Below are positions 1 to 8,940 of a stretch of DNA of 64,000 nt, piece after piece; within the stretch, counting starts at the first letter, position 1, and each line of letters begins with the position of its first letter. The notes beneath the pieces were generated by a model. It was not told the origin of the DNA and did no database searches. It was given only the letters and a program-made list of their open reading frames with translations. Made by a program: the position numbers and the translations under genes. The stretch is from Mycobacterium sp. NS-7484 (GTDB taxonomy: Bacteria > Actinomycetota > Actinomycetes > Mycobacteriales > Mycobacteriaceae), in assembly GCF_001953975.1 (NCBI RefSeq), contig NZ_MBEJ01000007.1, forward strand, positions 1-64,000, in the 5' to 3' direction.

Positions 1-76
1 CAGTGATCACTCTCCAATCGAAGGGTGCTCACTTTTCAACCGGAACTACCTGCTCACTTTTCGACCGGAGCCGACA
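1..76. mobile_element. End of an IS21-like insertion sequence (partial)
   Basis: Two near-identical 19-bp direct repeats, TGCTCACTTTTCAACCGGA (26-44) and TGCTCACTTTTCGACCGGA (51-69), lie 25 bp apart, with a weaker third copy near position 3. Tandem short repeats inside the terminus are typical of IS21-family ends. Read on the minus strand, the element would begin with TGTCGGCTCCGG at position 76, and a TG start also fits IS21 ends. The minus-strand HTH gene loses its expected sequence at exactly this point. The transposase genes (istA/istB) would lie left of the window, so the family call rests on the end structure alone. Confidence 0.5.
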
Positions 77-405
77 CCGTCACCTAGATAGAGGCCGAGT
101 AGGTACGAGTATTCGCGTGGCGGCAGCTCTGAAAAGTTGTGATCCGCGCCGCATGGCGAGTCCGCGCAGCGCAGTCTGTGCCGCTTCGGTGACCGCGCTC
201 GCCACTCTCGTACCGTGGGACGTGGGATGCCTGTTTCCCGCGCAATCTCGCAGTCGTTCATCCCGGCCGCAATCAGTTTCTGGACACTGTTGAACTCGTC
301 TGCCGACCGCACATTGCGCCCCTCTCGACCTCCGATGAGTCCAAGGTATTCTCGGCCTCCGACAGATCCGATCAAGGTGCTGGCTGTACGATCGGAACGC
401 GCCAT
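77..405 (-). pseudogene. HTH protein with a LAGLIDADG-like motif, 3' end truncated by the IS
   Basis: A minus-strand reading frame starting at the ATG next to the tRNA encodes a helix-turn-helix segment (MNDCEIARETGIPRPTVREW). About 50 residues later comes EYSYLLGLYLGDG, which resembles the first LAGLIDADG-type helix of homing-endonuclease-like regulators common in actinobacteria. The frame then runs into the insertion-sequence terminus and stops within ten codons, so most of the catalytic part is missing. It is probably non-functional. The family call is from motif memory; the truncation is visible in the sequence. Confidence 0.5.
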
Positions 406-490
406 GCGGGCGTGGCGGAATTTGGCAGACGCCCGGGCTTTAGGTGCCCGTGTTCGAAAGAACGTGTGGGTTCGAGTCCCACCGCCCGCA
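406..490 (+). tRNA. tRNA-Leu (anticodon TAG)
   Basis: An 85-nt cloverleaf with a GCGGGCG/CGCCCGC acceptor stem and an anticodon arm CGGGC-TTTAGGT-GCCCG giving anticodon TAG. It has the long variable arm (GTGTTCGAAAGAACG) of class II tRNAs and a T-arm with GGTTCGAGTCC. The discriminator base is A and no CCA is encoded. The HTH gene fragment starts divergently right at its 5' end. tRNA genes are common integration targets, which fits the accessory island that follows. Confidence 0.95.
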
Positions 491-540
491 CTCAAGTCAC
501 ACACGATCTCCAAAGCTGATATCGCATGCGATATCAGGTT

Positions 541-1323
541 TCATGGTCGGTGGTCGGTTCCAGAGCCGTCGACACCGTCCGTGACCGGCACCCGCCGCAA
601 TTCCCCCCGTAGCGACGCAATCTCCGCGCGCAGATCGTTGATATGCGCCGCGGTCACGGCCGCGGTGGCAGCGTCGTCGACGGCCACGCTCTGCACGATC
701 CACGAGGCAATCGTCGCGGTGATCGAACCGACCAGGCTGATCCCGCCGATCATCAACAGTGCGGCGATCACCCGGCCGGTTGTGGTGACGGGATACATGT
801 CGCCGTAGCCGACGGTGGTGATGGTGGTGATCGCCCACCAGATGGCATCGCCGAAGTCGGTGATGTGGGCGTCGGGTTGGCCACGCTCGGCCTGCAGCAC
901 GGCCAGTGAGGCGACGTACACCAGCAGGACCGCGCCCGAGATCGTGTACAGCACGACCTTGCCGCGGATGGCATGCCCGACGGCTTTCTGGATGACGCCG
1001 ATCAATACGATCAGACGCAGCAGACGCAAGGGTCGCAGCAGCGGCAAGACCACGATCGCCAGATCCACGAGGTGGGTGCGGAACCAGTGCATGCGGTTGT
1101 CGGCCAGATAGAGCCTGGCCACATAATCCGCGGTGAAAACAGCCCAGGTGAGCAGGGTCGCGAGCTCGACGACTCGGGCCGCCAGGCCGTGCGGCTGGAC
1201 CAGTACCTCTATCGAGTAGGCGGCCAGGAACACCGCTGCCACCGAGGCCAGCGGCCACTCGGCGCGGGCTTCCCATCTGTCGAGACGCTGCTGCATGGTC
1301 ACCGCAAAAGTGTGCGGCACCAC
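541..1323 (-). CDS. Voltage-gated-type potassium channel
   Basis: A 260-residue inner-membrane channel. The N-terminal two thirds hold several hydrophobic segments, including an arginine-rich S4-like helix (LRPLRLLRLIVLIGVIQ). The pore helix and selectivity filter read TTITTVGYGDMYP, the K+-channel signature TVGYGD, followed by the last membrane helix. The C-terminal ~45 residues form a short predicted coiled coil (HINDLRAEIASLRGELRR) that could assist tetramerisation. No RCK/TrkA-N domain is present. The start could also be the internal Met at 1296. It lies between tRNA-Leu and hsdR on the minus strand with no evident operon partner. Confidence 0.88.
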   Translation of the reverse strand: MVPHTFAVTMQQRLDRWEARAEWPLASVAAVFLAAYSIEVLVQPHGLAARVVELATLLTWAVFTADYVARLYLADNRMHWFRTHLVDLAIVVLPLLRPLRLLRLIVLIGVIQKAVGHAIRGKVVLYTISGAVLLVYVASLAVLQAERGQPDAHITDFGDAIWWAITTITTVGYGDMYPVTTTGRVIAALLMIGGISLVGSITATIASWIVQSVAVDDAATAAVTAAHINDLRAEIASLRGELRRVPVTDGVDGSGTDHRP

Positions 1324-1347
1324 TGCGCGATATGTCAGGCCACCCCG

Positions 1348-4300
1348 TCAGGCCACTCCGTCAACGGGGACGGCATTGCCCTTCACGGTGTTGAGGATCT
1401 GGACGATGTTGTCCACGTCTGTCTCAGGGAACACATCGTCGGGGCCGGTTGGTGCATGGTCGATGTAGGGAGACTCGTACAGGCGGGCCGGTTCGACCAC
1501 GCCGGTGGCGGTGAGCTCCGTGATGATCAGGTTGATGAACCGGAGTTGGTCGGCGCTGAACTTCGCGCCGTCCAGGTATGCCGAGAACGCGTCGACAGCG
1601 GCCTCACGGTCGAGGCCCACCAAACCGCGAATGAACAAACCCAGCCCGTGCGCCTGTTCCTTGGCCAGCGCGATGTCTGCGGCACTGCCGGTGCCGCTGT
1701 CGACGAGCATCTGCTCCAGGGCGGCAAGGTCGGCGGTGGTGAGTGCCTTGTTGCGGCGCAGGCGTTGCAGAGCGACGTGGTCTTGATGCTGTCTGAGGTA
1801 GGCCTTCGCCTTGAGTTCGAAACGCTCCCAATTGGTTCCGGGGGTGATGCCCGGCAGGTCGACGAGTGTGGACTCACCGAGCTCGTCGGCGAAGTCGGTG
1901 TAGACGACGACCTTCTTCGCCTTCTCCAGAAATCGAAGCAGCCCGCGCAGTTTGCGTCGAGCATGCTCGAGCATCGGCAACGTGACATCGACCCACCACT
2001 GGTCGCCCGCAACCTCATCGAGTAGCTCCTGCTGAGCGGCAACCGTCGGAATGGCGGTTTGGTTCAGCAGTCCGGACGCAATGTCCTGGATCTTTTCGCG
2101 CAGCCGCTCGGCGGCCAAGGCGTCACCTTCGAGTTGGGCGAGTTGGCGACGCAGGATCAGCATGTCGAACCGTTTGGCGTCTTCGTCCTCGTCTTTGTGC
2201 GTCGACGGTAGGCCGGCCAGGGACTCGGCGACGTCGGCTGCGGTCTCGGTGCTCAGCGTGCCCGCCCACGGTTCCCACCGCGCGTACTGCTCCACCAGTC
2301 GGCGATGTGGACGCACCAGGAAGTTGTCCAGCGTCATGCCGGCCACGATGCGGTGCAGCGACCATGCCACGTCGACACGTAGGCCACGGTCGCTCTCGGT
2401 GCCCTGCCCCTCGTCCGGATCGGGGTCTTTCGGCGGTTGAAGCTTGTCGAGCGCGGTGATCAACCCCAGACGGGTTTCGAACAGCCTCTGGTTCAACGAT
2501 TTCTGCAGCGAACCCGGTGAGCCGGGCAGATCTTGACTGAAGTATTCGAGGTTGCCGCAGTAGTCGAAGACGTAGAAGTTCTGCTTGTGCTGTCCCGGAC
2601 CGAACAAATCTGGGCACAGTCGGGTGCCGCGGCCGATCATCTGCCAGAACTTGGTTTTCGAGCGGACCAGCTTGAAGAACACCAGGTTGACGACCTCGGG
2701 CACGTCTATTCCGGTGTCGAGCATGTCGACCGAGATCGCGATGTGGGGTGCTTTGTCGGCGATGGAGAAGTCGTCGATCAACGATTGCGCGTGCGACGTG
2801 CCGTGGGTGATGACGCGGGCGAAATGACCGGCCAAATGCGGATATTGGATGTCGAAGCGGTGTGCAATGAACTCTGCATGGTCACGGTTCTTGGCAAAGA
2901 TGATGGTCTTGCCCAGCCGATCGCCGGTCGCGACGCGATGTCCCTTGGCCATGAGATCGGCCAGCACCATGTCGACGGTGCTCTCGTTGAACAGGACCTT
3001 GTTCACCTCTTCGGAGGTCACCTCGTCGGGGGTGTCATCGCCCCAATCCAGGGATTCCCATTCGTCCTTCTCCTCCTCGGACAGGTCGGCATAGCGGATA
3101 CCCCGGTCGAGAAACTTTGTGCCGCCCGAGATTCCGACGGCCGGCACCAGAAACCCTTCCTTGACCGCATCGTCGAGACCGTAGGCATCGGTCGGGACGC
3201 CGTCCTCAAGGTGGAACAGTCGATAGGTGTTGTGGTCGACCTCGTCCTTCGGCGTGGCGGTCAACCCGACCAGCAAGGAATCGAACCACTCGAAGATGGC
3301 CCGGTACTTCTGGTAGACCGAACGGTGGGCCTCGTCGATAACCACCAGGTCGAAATATCCGGGTCCGAATTTTCTTGTCCCCGAGCTGGTGTCGTTGATG
3401 AGATTCATCATCGTCGGGTAGGTGCTGACGTAGACGCGCCCATCGGTGGTCTTCTCGGTCAACAGGTTCACCGTGGTGGCGTCGGGCAGATGCGTCTTGA
3501 AGGCGTTCGCGGCCTGGGTGACCAGTGCCGTGCGGTCGGCCAGGAACAGCACCCGTTTGGCCCAATTGGCTTCCATCAGCTGCTTCACCAGGGCGATGAC
3601 GGTCCGGGTCTTGCCCGAGCCGGTGGCCATCACCAACAGAGCTTCGCGGCGCTTACCGGTAAATGCCTCGTCGATGGCACGGATGGCGCGGTGCTGGTAG
3701 TGCCGTTCGACGATCGCCGAGTCGATGGCCGCGTCGGTGAGCGATTGGCGGGTCTGGCGACGCTGGATCATCAGTTCCAGCTCGTCGTGGGTGTAGAAGC
3801 CCTGAATCGGACGCGGCGGGTAGCCGCCGGCGTCGTCCCAGATCCAGTGTTCATACCCGTTGGTGTAGAAGATGACCGGGCGCTGACCGGTCATCGTCTC
3901 CAGGCAATCGGCATAGAGCTTGGCCTGCTGCTGGCCGATGTGTGGGCTCTCCCGAGTGCGCTTGGCTTCCACCACCGCGAGCGGCAGCCCGTTGGCACCC
4001 CACAACACGTAGTCGACGAAACCGCGTCCATCGCCGGTCGGCATACCGGTGACCTCGTACTCGCGGTCTTTGACTTCCGTGAGCGGCCAGCCGGCTTCGT
4101 TGAGCAGTAGGTCGATGAAGGTGTCGCGAGTCTGTGCCTCGTTGTAGTCGCGATCGTCCGGTTGTTTGTTGGCGGCCTGGGCCTGTTTGATTTCCTCACG
4201 CAGGCGGGCGATCTCGGCCTCATGCGCGGCGGCCACCTCGTCTTTCTCGGCCAGCGCCTTGGCGTACGCCTCGTCCTGAGCTTTGAATTTCGCCGCGAGC

Positions 4301-4761
4301 TGGGCGGCTTCCTGGCGGGTGAGGGGCGCGGCCTTGGCTGCCAGTTTGGGGTCGAACGGCAGCTTGAGCGGCGCGGCCTTCGGGTAGGCCGAGTAGTGGA
4401 ACACCGCCCACACCATGACGTGGTGCAGTTCGCGCAGGACGGCCAAGGCGATGTTCGGGGCGATCGCCTTTTGTTCGTGCGCGGCGGCGTTCCCGGCTTT
4501 GCGGATCAGGTTGAGCTTCTGCACGATTGCCTGCGGAACCTTCGCGCGAAAGGGCGGTTCGTTGATCCGGGCGGACAGGTCGTTTTTGTACGGCAGCGGA
4601 AGGTCGAGGATGTCGTAGATCAGGCCGACGAGTTGCTCGATCGCGCGTCGGCTGTAGATGCAGGCCGAGCGCGGATCAGTGCCAAGGTAGCTTTCGGCGC
4701 GGGCGCAGTCCTCGTGGATCTGGGGCCAGTCGGCGGCGCCGACGAAAGCGAAGTTGGTCAC
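1348..4761 (-). CDS. hsdR: Type I restriction-modification enzyme, restriction subunit (EcoEI-type R subunit)
   Basis: A 1137-residue DNA translocase/endonuclease. An N-terminal DUF4145-like helical domain is followed by a charged helix (~165-200), then a PD-(D/E)xK nuclease core visible as GFVDYVLW...AVVEAKR. Superfamily 2 helicase motifs follow: ATGSGKT (motif I), VIDEAHRS (DEAH box), GLTATP (motif III) and QMIGRGTRL (motif VI). The C-terminus matches the EcoEI R-subunit region. The GTG start overlaps the stop of a degraded upstream frame (GTGA), a sign of past translational coupling. It should work with the M and S subunits at 10.4-13.1 kb, from which it is separated by 5.7 kb of other genes. 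The frame is intact. Confidence 0.92.
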   Translation of the reverse strand: MTNFAFVGAADWPQIHEDCARAESYLGTDPRSACIYSRRAIEQLVGLIYDILDLPLPYKNDLSARINEPPFRAKVPQAIVQKLNLIRKAGNAAAHEQKAIAPNIALAVLRELHHVMVWAVFHYSAYPKAAPLKLPFDPKLAAKAAPLTRQEAAQLAAKFKAQDEAYAKALAEKDEVAAAHEAEIARLREEIKQAQAANKQPDDRDYNEAQTRDTFIDLLLNEAGWPLTEVKDREYEVTGMPTGDGRGFVDYVLWGANGLPLAVVEAKRTRESPHIGQQQAKLYADCLETMTGQRPVIFYTNGYEHWIWDDAGGYPPRPIQGFYTHDELELMIQRRQTRQSLTDAAIDSAIVERHYQHRAIRAIDEAFTGKRREALLVMATGSGKTRTVIALVKQLMEANWAKRVLFLADRTALVTQAANAFKTHLPDATTVNLLTEKTTDGRVYVSTYPTMMNLINDTSSGTRKFGPGYFDLVVIDEAHRSVYQKYRAIFEWFDSLLVGLTATPKDEVDHNTYRLFHLEDGVPTDAYGLDDAVKEGFLVPAVGISGGTKFLDRGIRYADLSEEEKDEWESLDWGDDTPDEVTSEEVNKVLFNESTVDMVLADLMAKGHRVATGDRLGKTIIFAKNRDHAEFIAHRFDIQYPHLAGHFARVITHGTSHAQSLIDDFSIADKAPHIAISVDMLDTGIDVPEVVNLVFFKLVRSKTKFWQMIGRGTRLCPDLFGPGQHKQNFYVFDYCGNLEYFSQDLPGSPGSLQKSLNQRLFETRLGLITALDKLQPPKDPDPDEGQGTESDRGLRVDVAWSLHRIVAGMTLDNFLVRPHRRLVEQYARWEPWAGTLSTETAADVAESLAGLPSTHKDEDEDAKRFDMLILRRQLAQLEGDALAAERLREKIQDIASGLLNQTAIPTVAAQQELLDEVAGDQWWVDVTLPMLEHARRKLRGLLRFLEKAKKVVVYTDFADELGESTLVDLPGITPGTNWERFELKAKAYLRQHQDHVALQRLRRNKALTTADLAALEQMLVDSGTGSAADIALAKEQAHGLGLFIRGLVGLDREAAVDAFSAYLDGAKFSADQLRFINLIITELTATGVVEPARLYESPYIDHAPTGPDDVFPETDVDNIVQILNTVKGNAVPVDGVA

Positions 4762-4960
4762 GACGTGCCTCCTGCGGTCAGTACGTCCAGCACTCGCGGT
4801 GCGAAGAAACGGCGCTTGTAGGCGTCCGCGTCCACGACGGCGAGAACCCGAGATCCATGAGCTGCCCGATGAGTTTATTGGCTCGGCCGTAATTCAACGG
4901 ATGTCCACCATCCTTTGGTGGGACCTCAGCTGCAGGTCTCCTTGCTCGAATTGAACCGGC
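4758..4960 (-). pseudogene. Frameshifted remnant upstream of hsdR
   Basis: Minus-strand coding-like sequence runs in two frames. GGHPLNYGRANKLIGQLMDLG is in one frame; SRVLAVVDADAYKRRFF and then APRVLDVLTAGGTS-stop are in another. One base change near 4850 would join them into a C-terminal domain ending in the TGA that overlaps the hsdR start. I do not recognise the family. The 325-bp gap 4762-5086 otherwise holds only the SpoIIAA-like gene's leader. Confidence 0.35.
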
Positions 4961-5086
4961 TTGTATACCGCGCGAGCCCGACATGTCCGTGCGCATCCTG
5001 CGAAGTGGCTGGTATCGCGTTCGAACCGCCTCCCCGCCCGGCCGTCTGAGGCAGGCTTGGGTGAGGAGTCGACGGGAGGAGAACCG

Positions 5087-5455
5087 ATGATCGATGTCTT
5101 ACCAGACATGCCCGAGGGTGTGTTCGGAATCCAGGTATCGGGGCGGGTGCGCGGTGATGACCTGAAAGAGTTCCGCCCGAGAATGGATGAACTCCTGGAC
5201 TCCGGCGAGATTCGCATAGTCGAGGTCGTCTCACCGGACTACGAGGGATTCGGGCCCGGCGGGCTCGTCGAGGATTTGAAGCTCGGCTTCGGCGCGCTGT
5301 TTCGCCATCACTCCGCGTTCAAGCGGATCGCGGTCGTATCCGATATGGATTGGGTCGCCCACGCCATGCACGCATTCGCCTGGATGATTCCGGGTGAGCT
5401 CAAGGTCTTTGGGCTCGGTGAGCTCGATGCGGCGAAGGAGTGGGCCGCGGGCTGA
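5087..5455 (+). CDS. SpoIIAA-like (STAS-fold) protein
   Basis: A 122-residue soluble protein starting MIDVLPDMPEGVFGIQVSGR, with ribosome-binding site GGGAGGAGAACCG directly before the ATG. Features of the SpoIIAA-like family include a central FGPGGLVEDLKLGF stretch and the ending WMIPGELKVFGLGELDAAKEW. Members are small alpha/beta STAS-fold proteins of mostly unknown role. Its last ~60 bp are repeated in inverted orientation near 8.6 kb as a decayed copy. It converges on the mazF-like gene, 13 bp away. Family call fairly sure; function unknown. Confidence 0.75.
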   Translation: MIDVLPDMPEGVFGIQVSGRVRGDDLKEFRPRMDELLDSGEIRIVEVVSPDYEGFGPGGLVEDLKLGFGALFRHHSAFKRIAVVSDMDWVAHAMHAFAWMIPGELKVFGLGELDAAKEWAAG

Positions 5456-5468
5456 GGTGACCTGAACG

Positions 5469-5813
5469 TCAGAGTGCGAGATGCAGCCTCAAAGCCTCAT
5501 CGAGATCATGGAGCTCGCGCACCGAGAGCTGCCCGAGCCGGTACCGGAGCCGCTCTGCAGCAACAGATCTGACTTGCTCGGCCTGCGCTTTGGAATCGGC
5601 GCCGAGGCCGCTGTGGGCAGCGAGGAACACCTGGAACGGATAGATCCTGTCGACGTTGCTGGTCACCGGTACGACCGTCACGACTCCGCGTCCTAGTCGC
5701 TCGGCTGTCGCATTTGCTCGATCGTTGCTGACGATGACCGCCGGGCGTGACGTGTTTGCCTCGCTGCCGCGGGCAGGGTCTAGGTCTACCTGCCAGATCT
5801 CACCGCGCCGCAT
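5469..5813 (-). CDS. MazF-family endoribonuclease toxin
   Basis: A 114-residue PemK/MazF fold protein. It starts [20 protein letters not shown], the usual N-terminal strand with the RGEIW...DPxxGSE motif, followed by [12 protein letters not shown] and [10 protein letters not shown]. MazF toxins cleave mRNA at short sequence motifs when released from their antitoxin. The start overlaps the antitoxin stop by 14 nt, the standard antitoxin-first arrangement, so the two are co-translated. The length is normal and all core motifs are present. Confidence 0.9.
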   Translation of the reverse strand: MRRGEIWQVDLDPARGSEANTSRPAVIVSNDRANATAERLGRGVVTVVPVTSNVDRIYPFQVFLAAHSGLGADSKAQAEQVRSVAAERLRYRLGQLSVRELHDLDEALRLHLAL

Positions 5814-6030
5814 CACCGATACCGTCAGCCGTGGTGTTGCGCCAGGGGTCGGCGTCGCTGCTGGACGCCCATTCGGCCCAGGCCTGGTCGTAGTCGTCCT
5901 CAAGGTTGGGATACCGCAGCATCTGGACTGCGCGTTGGATGGCGGCCGACCGCGAGGGGAGGCCGGATTGCTCAACGTACGCATCGAGTACCGCGACGTC
6001 GTCTTCAGACAAACTCACGCTCAGCTTCAT
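5800..6030 (-). CDS. Ribbon-helix-helix antitoxin of the MazF toxin
   Basis: A 76-residue protein. The N-terminal [20 protein letters not shown] and the following [16 protein letters not shown] segment form a ribbon-helix-helix DNA-binding domain. The acidic, tryptophan-rich C-terminus ([13 protein letters not shown]) fits the part that would wrap the toxin. It is the first gene of the toxin-antitoxin pair and presumably represses its own promoter in the 6031-6074 gap. That gap ends at the edge of the inverted segment. Confidence 0.87.
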   Translation of the reverse strand: MKLSVSLSEDDVAVLDAYVEQSGLPSRSAAIQRAVQMLRYPNLEDDYDQAWAEWASSSDADPWRNTTADGIGDAAR

Positions 6031-6051
6031 GCGTTGATGCTACTCGGGTAG

Positions 6052-7659
6052 CAATGGGGTAGCAACGCGCACGTGAGCTCGCCGGACTCCCCCGCCGACG
6101 AGTTCATGCTCACCGATGCCGGCATCGGTGTCAGCCCAGAACAGGTCGAGCAGTTCCTGGCGACGGTCGGCGCAAGCTCCAAAGGCGACGAGCTGCAGCG
6201 GAGCCGTCGCACATACATCGGTCAGTTCGGCATCGGCCTGCTGAGCTGCTTTCTCATCGCTGACGAGATCACCGTCGTTTCCCGCAGCGCCACCGGCGGC
6301 GAGCCGATCGAATGGATAGGCAGGAGCGACGGTACCTACACCATCCGAACCGTCACCGAAGCTGTCGAGGTCGGCACGACGGTGCGGCTGCGCCCCCGCC
6401 CCGACATGATCGGATGGGCCCGCGCCGAGCAGGTGCGCCCCCTGGTGCAGAAGTACGCCGAATTCCTTCCGGTGGAGATCAACCTGCTGACAAGCCAAGG
6501 CCCGAAGGGTCTTTCGCGGGATTACCCATGGGCCCACGATTTCGGCGCCCACCGGTCCACCGTGTTGCAAGGTGTTTCACCGGTCTATGGCGGTATGGGT
6601 GTGGGCCCCCAGTTCGACGCCGTCGAGATCGCCGACGATGGCCTGGGCCTGCATGGGGTGGTGTACATCGGTGCCGCGTCGGCGAGGTCGAAAACCGCAC
6701 GCAACCGCGTCTACGTCAACGACATGCTCGTCGACGACGACGCCACTGCACTGATGCCCGCGTGGGCCTTCTTCGCCTCGGCGGTAGTCAACTCGACCAC
6801 GCTGGAACCGACCGCCAGCCGCGAGGCCGTGATGGACAACTCGACGCTGACTGCGACACGGCGCAAGCTCGGGCAGGCCGCGCTGAGATGGCTGCGGGCC
6901 CTTGCCGACACGGACCCGGAGCGGTTTGGCGAGTTCGTCGCCGACAACGCACTGGCACTGCGATCCGCAGCGACGCAAGGTGCCGATGCCGAGAATCTGG
7001 AGTTGGCCGAAGTCGTGCTCCCGATGCTCACCATGCAGACGACCGAGGGGCACATGCGGCTGGCCGACGTGGTCACCCGAAACCCCAATGTTCTTTTTGC
7101 GTCGTCGGTCAAGGAGTTTCGCACCATCGCGAGTTTCAATCCGGGTGGGCGGATAGTGGTGAACGCCGGCCACGCCCTCGACCAAGAGGTCCTGCTCATG
7201 CTGCCGCAGGTGATGGCCGGTGTGACCGTCACGCGTGCGTACGCGGCCTCCGAAATCGCTGGGTTGGCGGCACCGTCGGTCGACAGCGAAACTGACGTCC
7301 TGGCGTTGGAACAGCGTGGGAGTCAGGTGCTTTCGAAGTTGGATTGCCGGGTTGTGGTGCGCCAGTTCCCGTCGACCGACCTGCCGGGCGTGTACATCGG
7401 TCGCGGGCAGATCGACGTGGCATCACCGGGGTGCGGGGACATACAGCACCTCGTGCTGAACTGGGACAACCGGGCGATACGCGCACTGACCCGCACGACC
7501 GACGATCTTGTGTTCAGTCGGCTCATGCAGTTGCTGTTCGTCCAGGCCCGGATAGCCGGCCAGTGTGACGGGCCGGAGGATCGGGCGCTGCTGTCGGAAG
7601 CACTCGACGACATCATCCTGCTCGCCGCGGGAGTCGACGGTACCGAGGTCGCCCGATGA
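6052..7659 (+). pseudogene. HSP90-like ATPase, main part, separated from its N-terminus by inversion
   Basis: The open frame lacks the first ~65 residues of an HtpG-like ATPase. It begins at the strand/loop before the G1 box (MLTDAGIGVSPEQ), then shows the ATP lid and G2 box (IGQFGIGLLSCF). A middle domain follows with NRVYVNDMLVDDD and LEPTASREAV, equivalent to the HSP90 NRVF...NVSRE segment. The helix with the E-x3-N ATP/Mg motif is absent here and lies on the opposite strand at 8630-8818. A GTG at 6073 could still start a truncated product, but it could not bind ATP normally. The next gene starts in an ATGA overlap (7656-7659), so the two were co-expressed. Confidence 0.8.
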
Positions 7660-8558
7660 GCGAGCAACGGCAGGCTTCAGCAGAAGAGCTCGAACAGCTT
7701 GGCGACGCGGCGCTGTCCGCGGAGCAGCTGGAGCAGGCACTGGGGCACTACCAGAATGCACGCAAAATCCTTTGCGAAGCACTCGATCTCGTCGCGGAAG
7801 CTGAAGCCGACTTCGAAGTGGTGTCGATGATCGCGGACGATCTGATGCGCGTCACCGAAAAGGCCTTCGACGCCCGCAGCCGACTTCATCCGCCACCGGA
7901 GTCTCAGCTACCGCCGCCGAAGTCTGGTCGTGAGAAGGCAGTTGAACTACGGGCCGCAGTCGACGAGTCAATGGCAGAAGGCGAGCTCGCTCATGCGTCG
8001 CATATGAGTTTCCGGCTCGGCGAGACGCTTGAGGATCTCGGTGATCGCGAGGACGCCGAGTCCGCCTACCGACAAGCCGTGGTGCTCGCGCGGGAAGTCG
8101 ACGCGGACGATCCCGAGTTGGTCTTGGCTGCGTTCGTGTCCTTGATCCACTTCCTCTCTCCCTCAGAAGAATCGGTGACTCTCGCTCAGGAAATGGCCGG
8201 CTACCTGATCGATCGCCGTGACATGTACCACCCGATGCGAGCGGCCGACGCCGCCTACCACTGCGCGATAGCGGAGTTGAACTTTGCCGAGGTGGCACCG
8301 CACCGGATGGACCACGCAATCGACGAGATCGCGGGCACCGCGATCAAGATGCTCGACGAGGTCTGCTTTCACGGCAGAAGTCAGGCACTGCAGCGACTCG
8401 TGGCCGATGTCCTACGTAGTGCCGGCCGCGACAGCGAGGCCGAGTCGTGGCAAGCCGACGCGGACAAGTACGAGGACTGGGGATCGTTCATGGAGCAGCA
8501 GATCCCCGGCCACGTGCATCTCTGGGACATCCGGTTCGATTTACCTGAGGACAAATGA
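7656..8558 (+). CDS. TPR-like helical repeat protein, partner of the HSP90-like ATPase
   Basis: A 300-residue, acidic, all-helical protein with tetratricopeptide-like segments (ASAEELEQLGDAALSAEQLE; LGETLEDLGDREDAESAYR). Its start overlaps the stop of the HSP90-like frame by four bases (ATGA), so the pair was translationally coupled. An HSP90-type ATPase with a dedicated TPR-like protein suggests an ATPase plus client-binding module. Its location inside a restriction-modification locus suggests a defence or stress role. That role is inference. The partner gene is now broken, so this protein may be orphaned. Confidence 0.6.
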   Translation: MSEQRQASAEELEQLGDAALSAEQLEQALGHYQNARKILCEALDLVAEAEADFEVVSMIADDLMRVTEKAFDARSRLHPPPESQLPPPKSGREKAVELRAAVDESMAEGELAHASHMSFRLGETLEDLGDREDAESAYRQAVVLAREVDADDPELVLAAFVSLIHFLSPSEESVTLAQEMAGYLIDRRDMYHPMRAADAAYHCAIAELNFAEVAPHRMDHAIDEIAGTAIKMLDEVCFHGRSQALQRLVADVLRSAGRDSEAESWQADADKYEDWGSFMEQQIPGHVHLWDIRFDLPEDK

Positions 8559-8561
8559 TCG

Positions 8562-8628
8562 AGCTCATCCCACGGCCCACTCCTCGCCGCATCGAGCACA
8601 CGGAGGCCAAAGACCTTGAGGTCGACGC
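8562..8628 (-). pseudogene. Decayed inverted copy of the SpoIIAA-like gene's 3' end
   Basis: The minus strand here matches the last ~60 bp of the SpoIIAA-like gene (5398-5457) at about 88 percent. Both share CTCAAGGTCTTTGG, GCTCGATGCGGCGA and GGAGTGGGCCG. There are six substitutions and a single-base deletion that throws the frame. It lies directly against the broken end of the HSP90 N-terminal fragment. Confidence 0.75.
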
Positions 8629-8629
8629 C

Positions 8630-8818
8630 GTACGGCGAGATCGAGATGATGCGCGGGGCGGGAGCACCGCCGAGGGCGTCACGAGCGACGATGGCATCCA
8701 TCGCGTTCTGAATCAGTTCCCGCACATAGACGCCGGGACTCGAATACAGGTTCTTGCTGAGCAACGCGATCACGCCGCCGAGGTTCACTCGGAAGTTCTG
8801 CTGCTGAAGCCCGGTCAT
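8630..8818 (-). pseudogene. N-terminal fragment of the HSP90-like ATPase
   Basis: Starts at an ATG preceded by GAGGAGGAGCCGGAG and encodes MTGLQQQNFRVNLGGVIALL, then LYSSPGVYVRELIQNAMDA. This is the first HSP90 helix with the ATP/Mg motif E-x3-N-A-x-D. Coding similarity ends at PRIISISP, exactly where the other fragment (from 6075, opposite strand) begins with SSPDSPADEF. A shared 13-bp sequence, GA(T/G)CTCGCCG(T/G)AC, marks both break points. Flipping the intervening ~2.55 kb would restore one continuous gene in the same direction as hsdM/S/R. Confidence 0.82.
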
Positions 8819-8940
8819 CTCCGGCTCCTCCTCTGTCGGTTCATTCGAGAGCCGCACAGCGTCGCATGGGGGACCGACAAGTTTGGAAAACCACGAGGGA
8901 CTCACCTACGCGCTCAACGCCTGCGATTTCGCAAGCGAAC

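Noticed and set aside
810..835. GTGGTGATGGTGGTGAT-like short tandem repeat
   Set aside because: It encodes the T-T-I-T-T-V selectivity-filter region of the potassium channel on the minus strand, not an independent repeat.
2533..4110. 525-codon plus-strand frame opposite hsdR
   Set aside because: Antisense shadow of an intact, motif-rich hsdR; no ribosome-binding site or recognisable motif.
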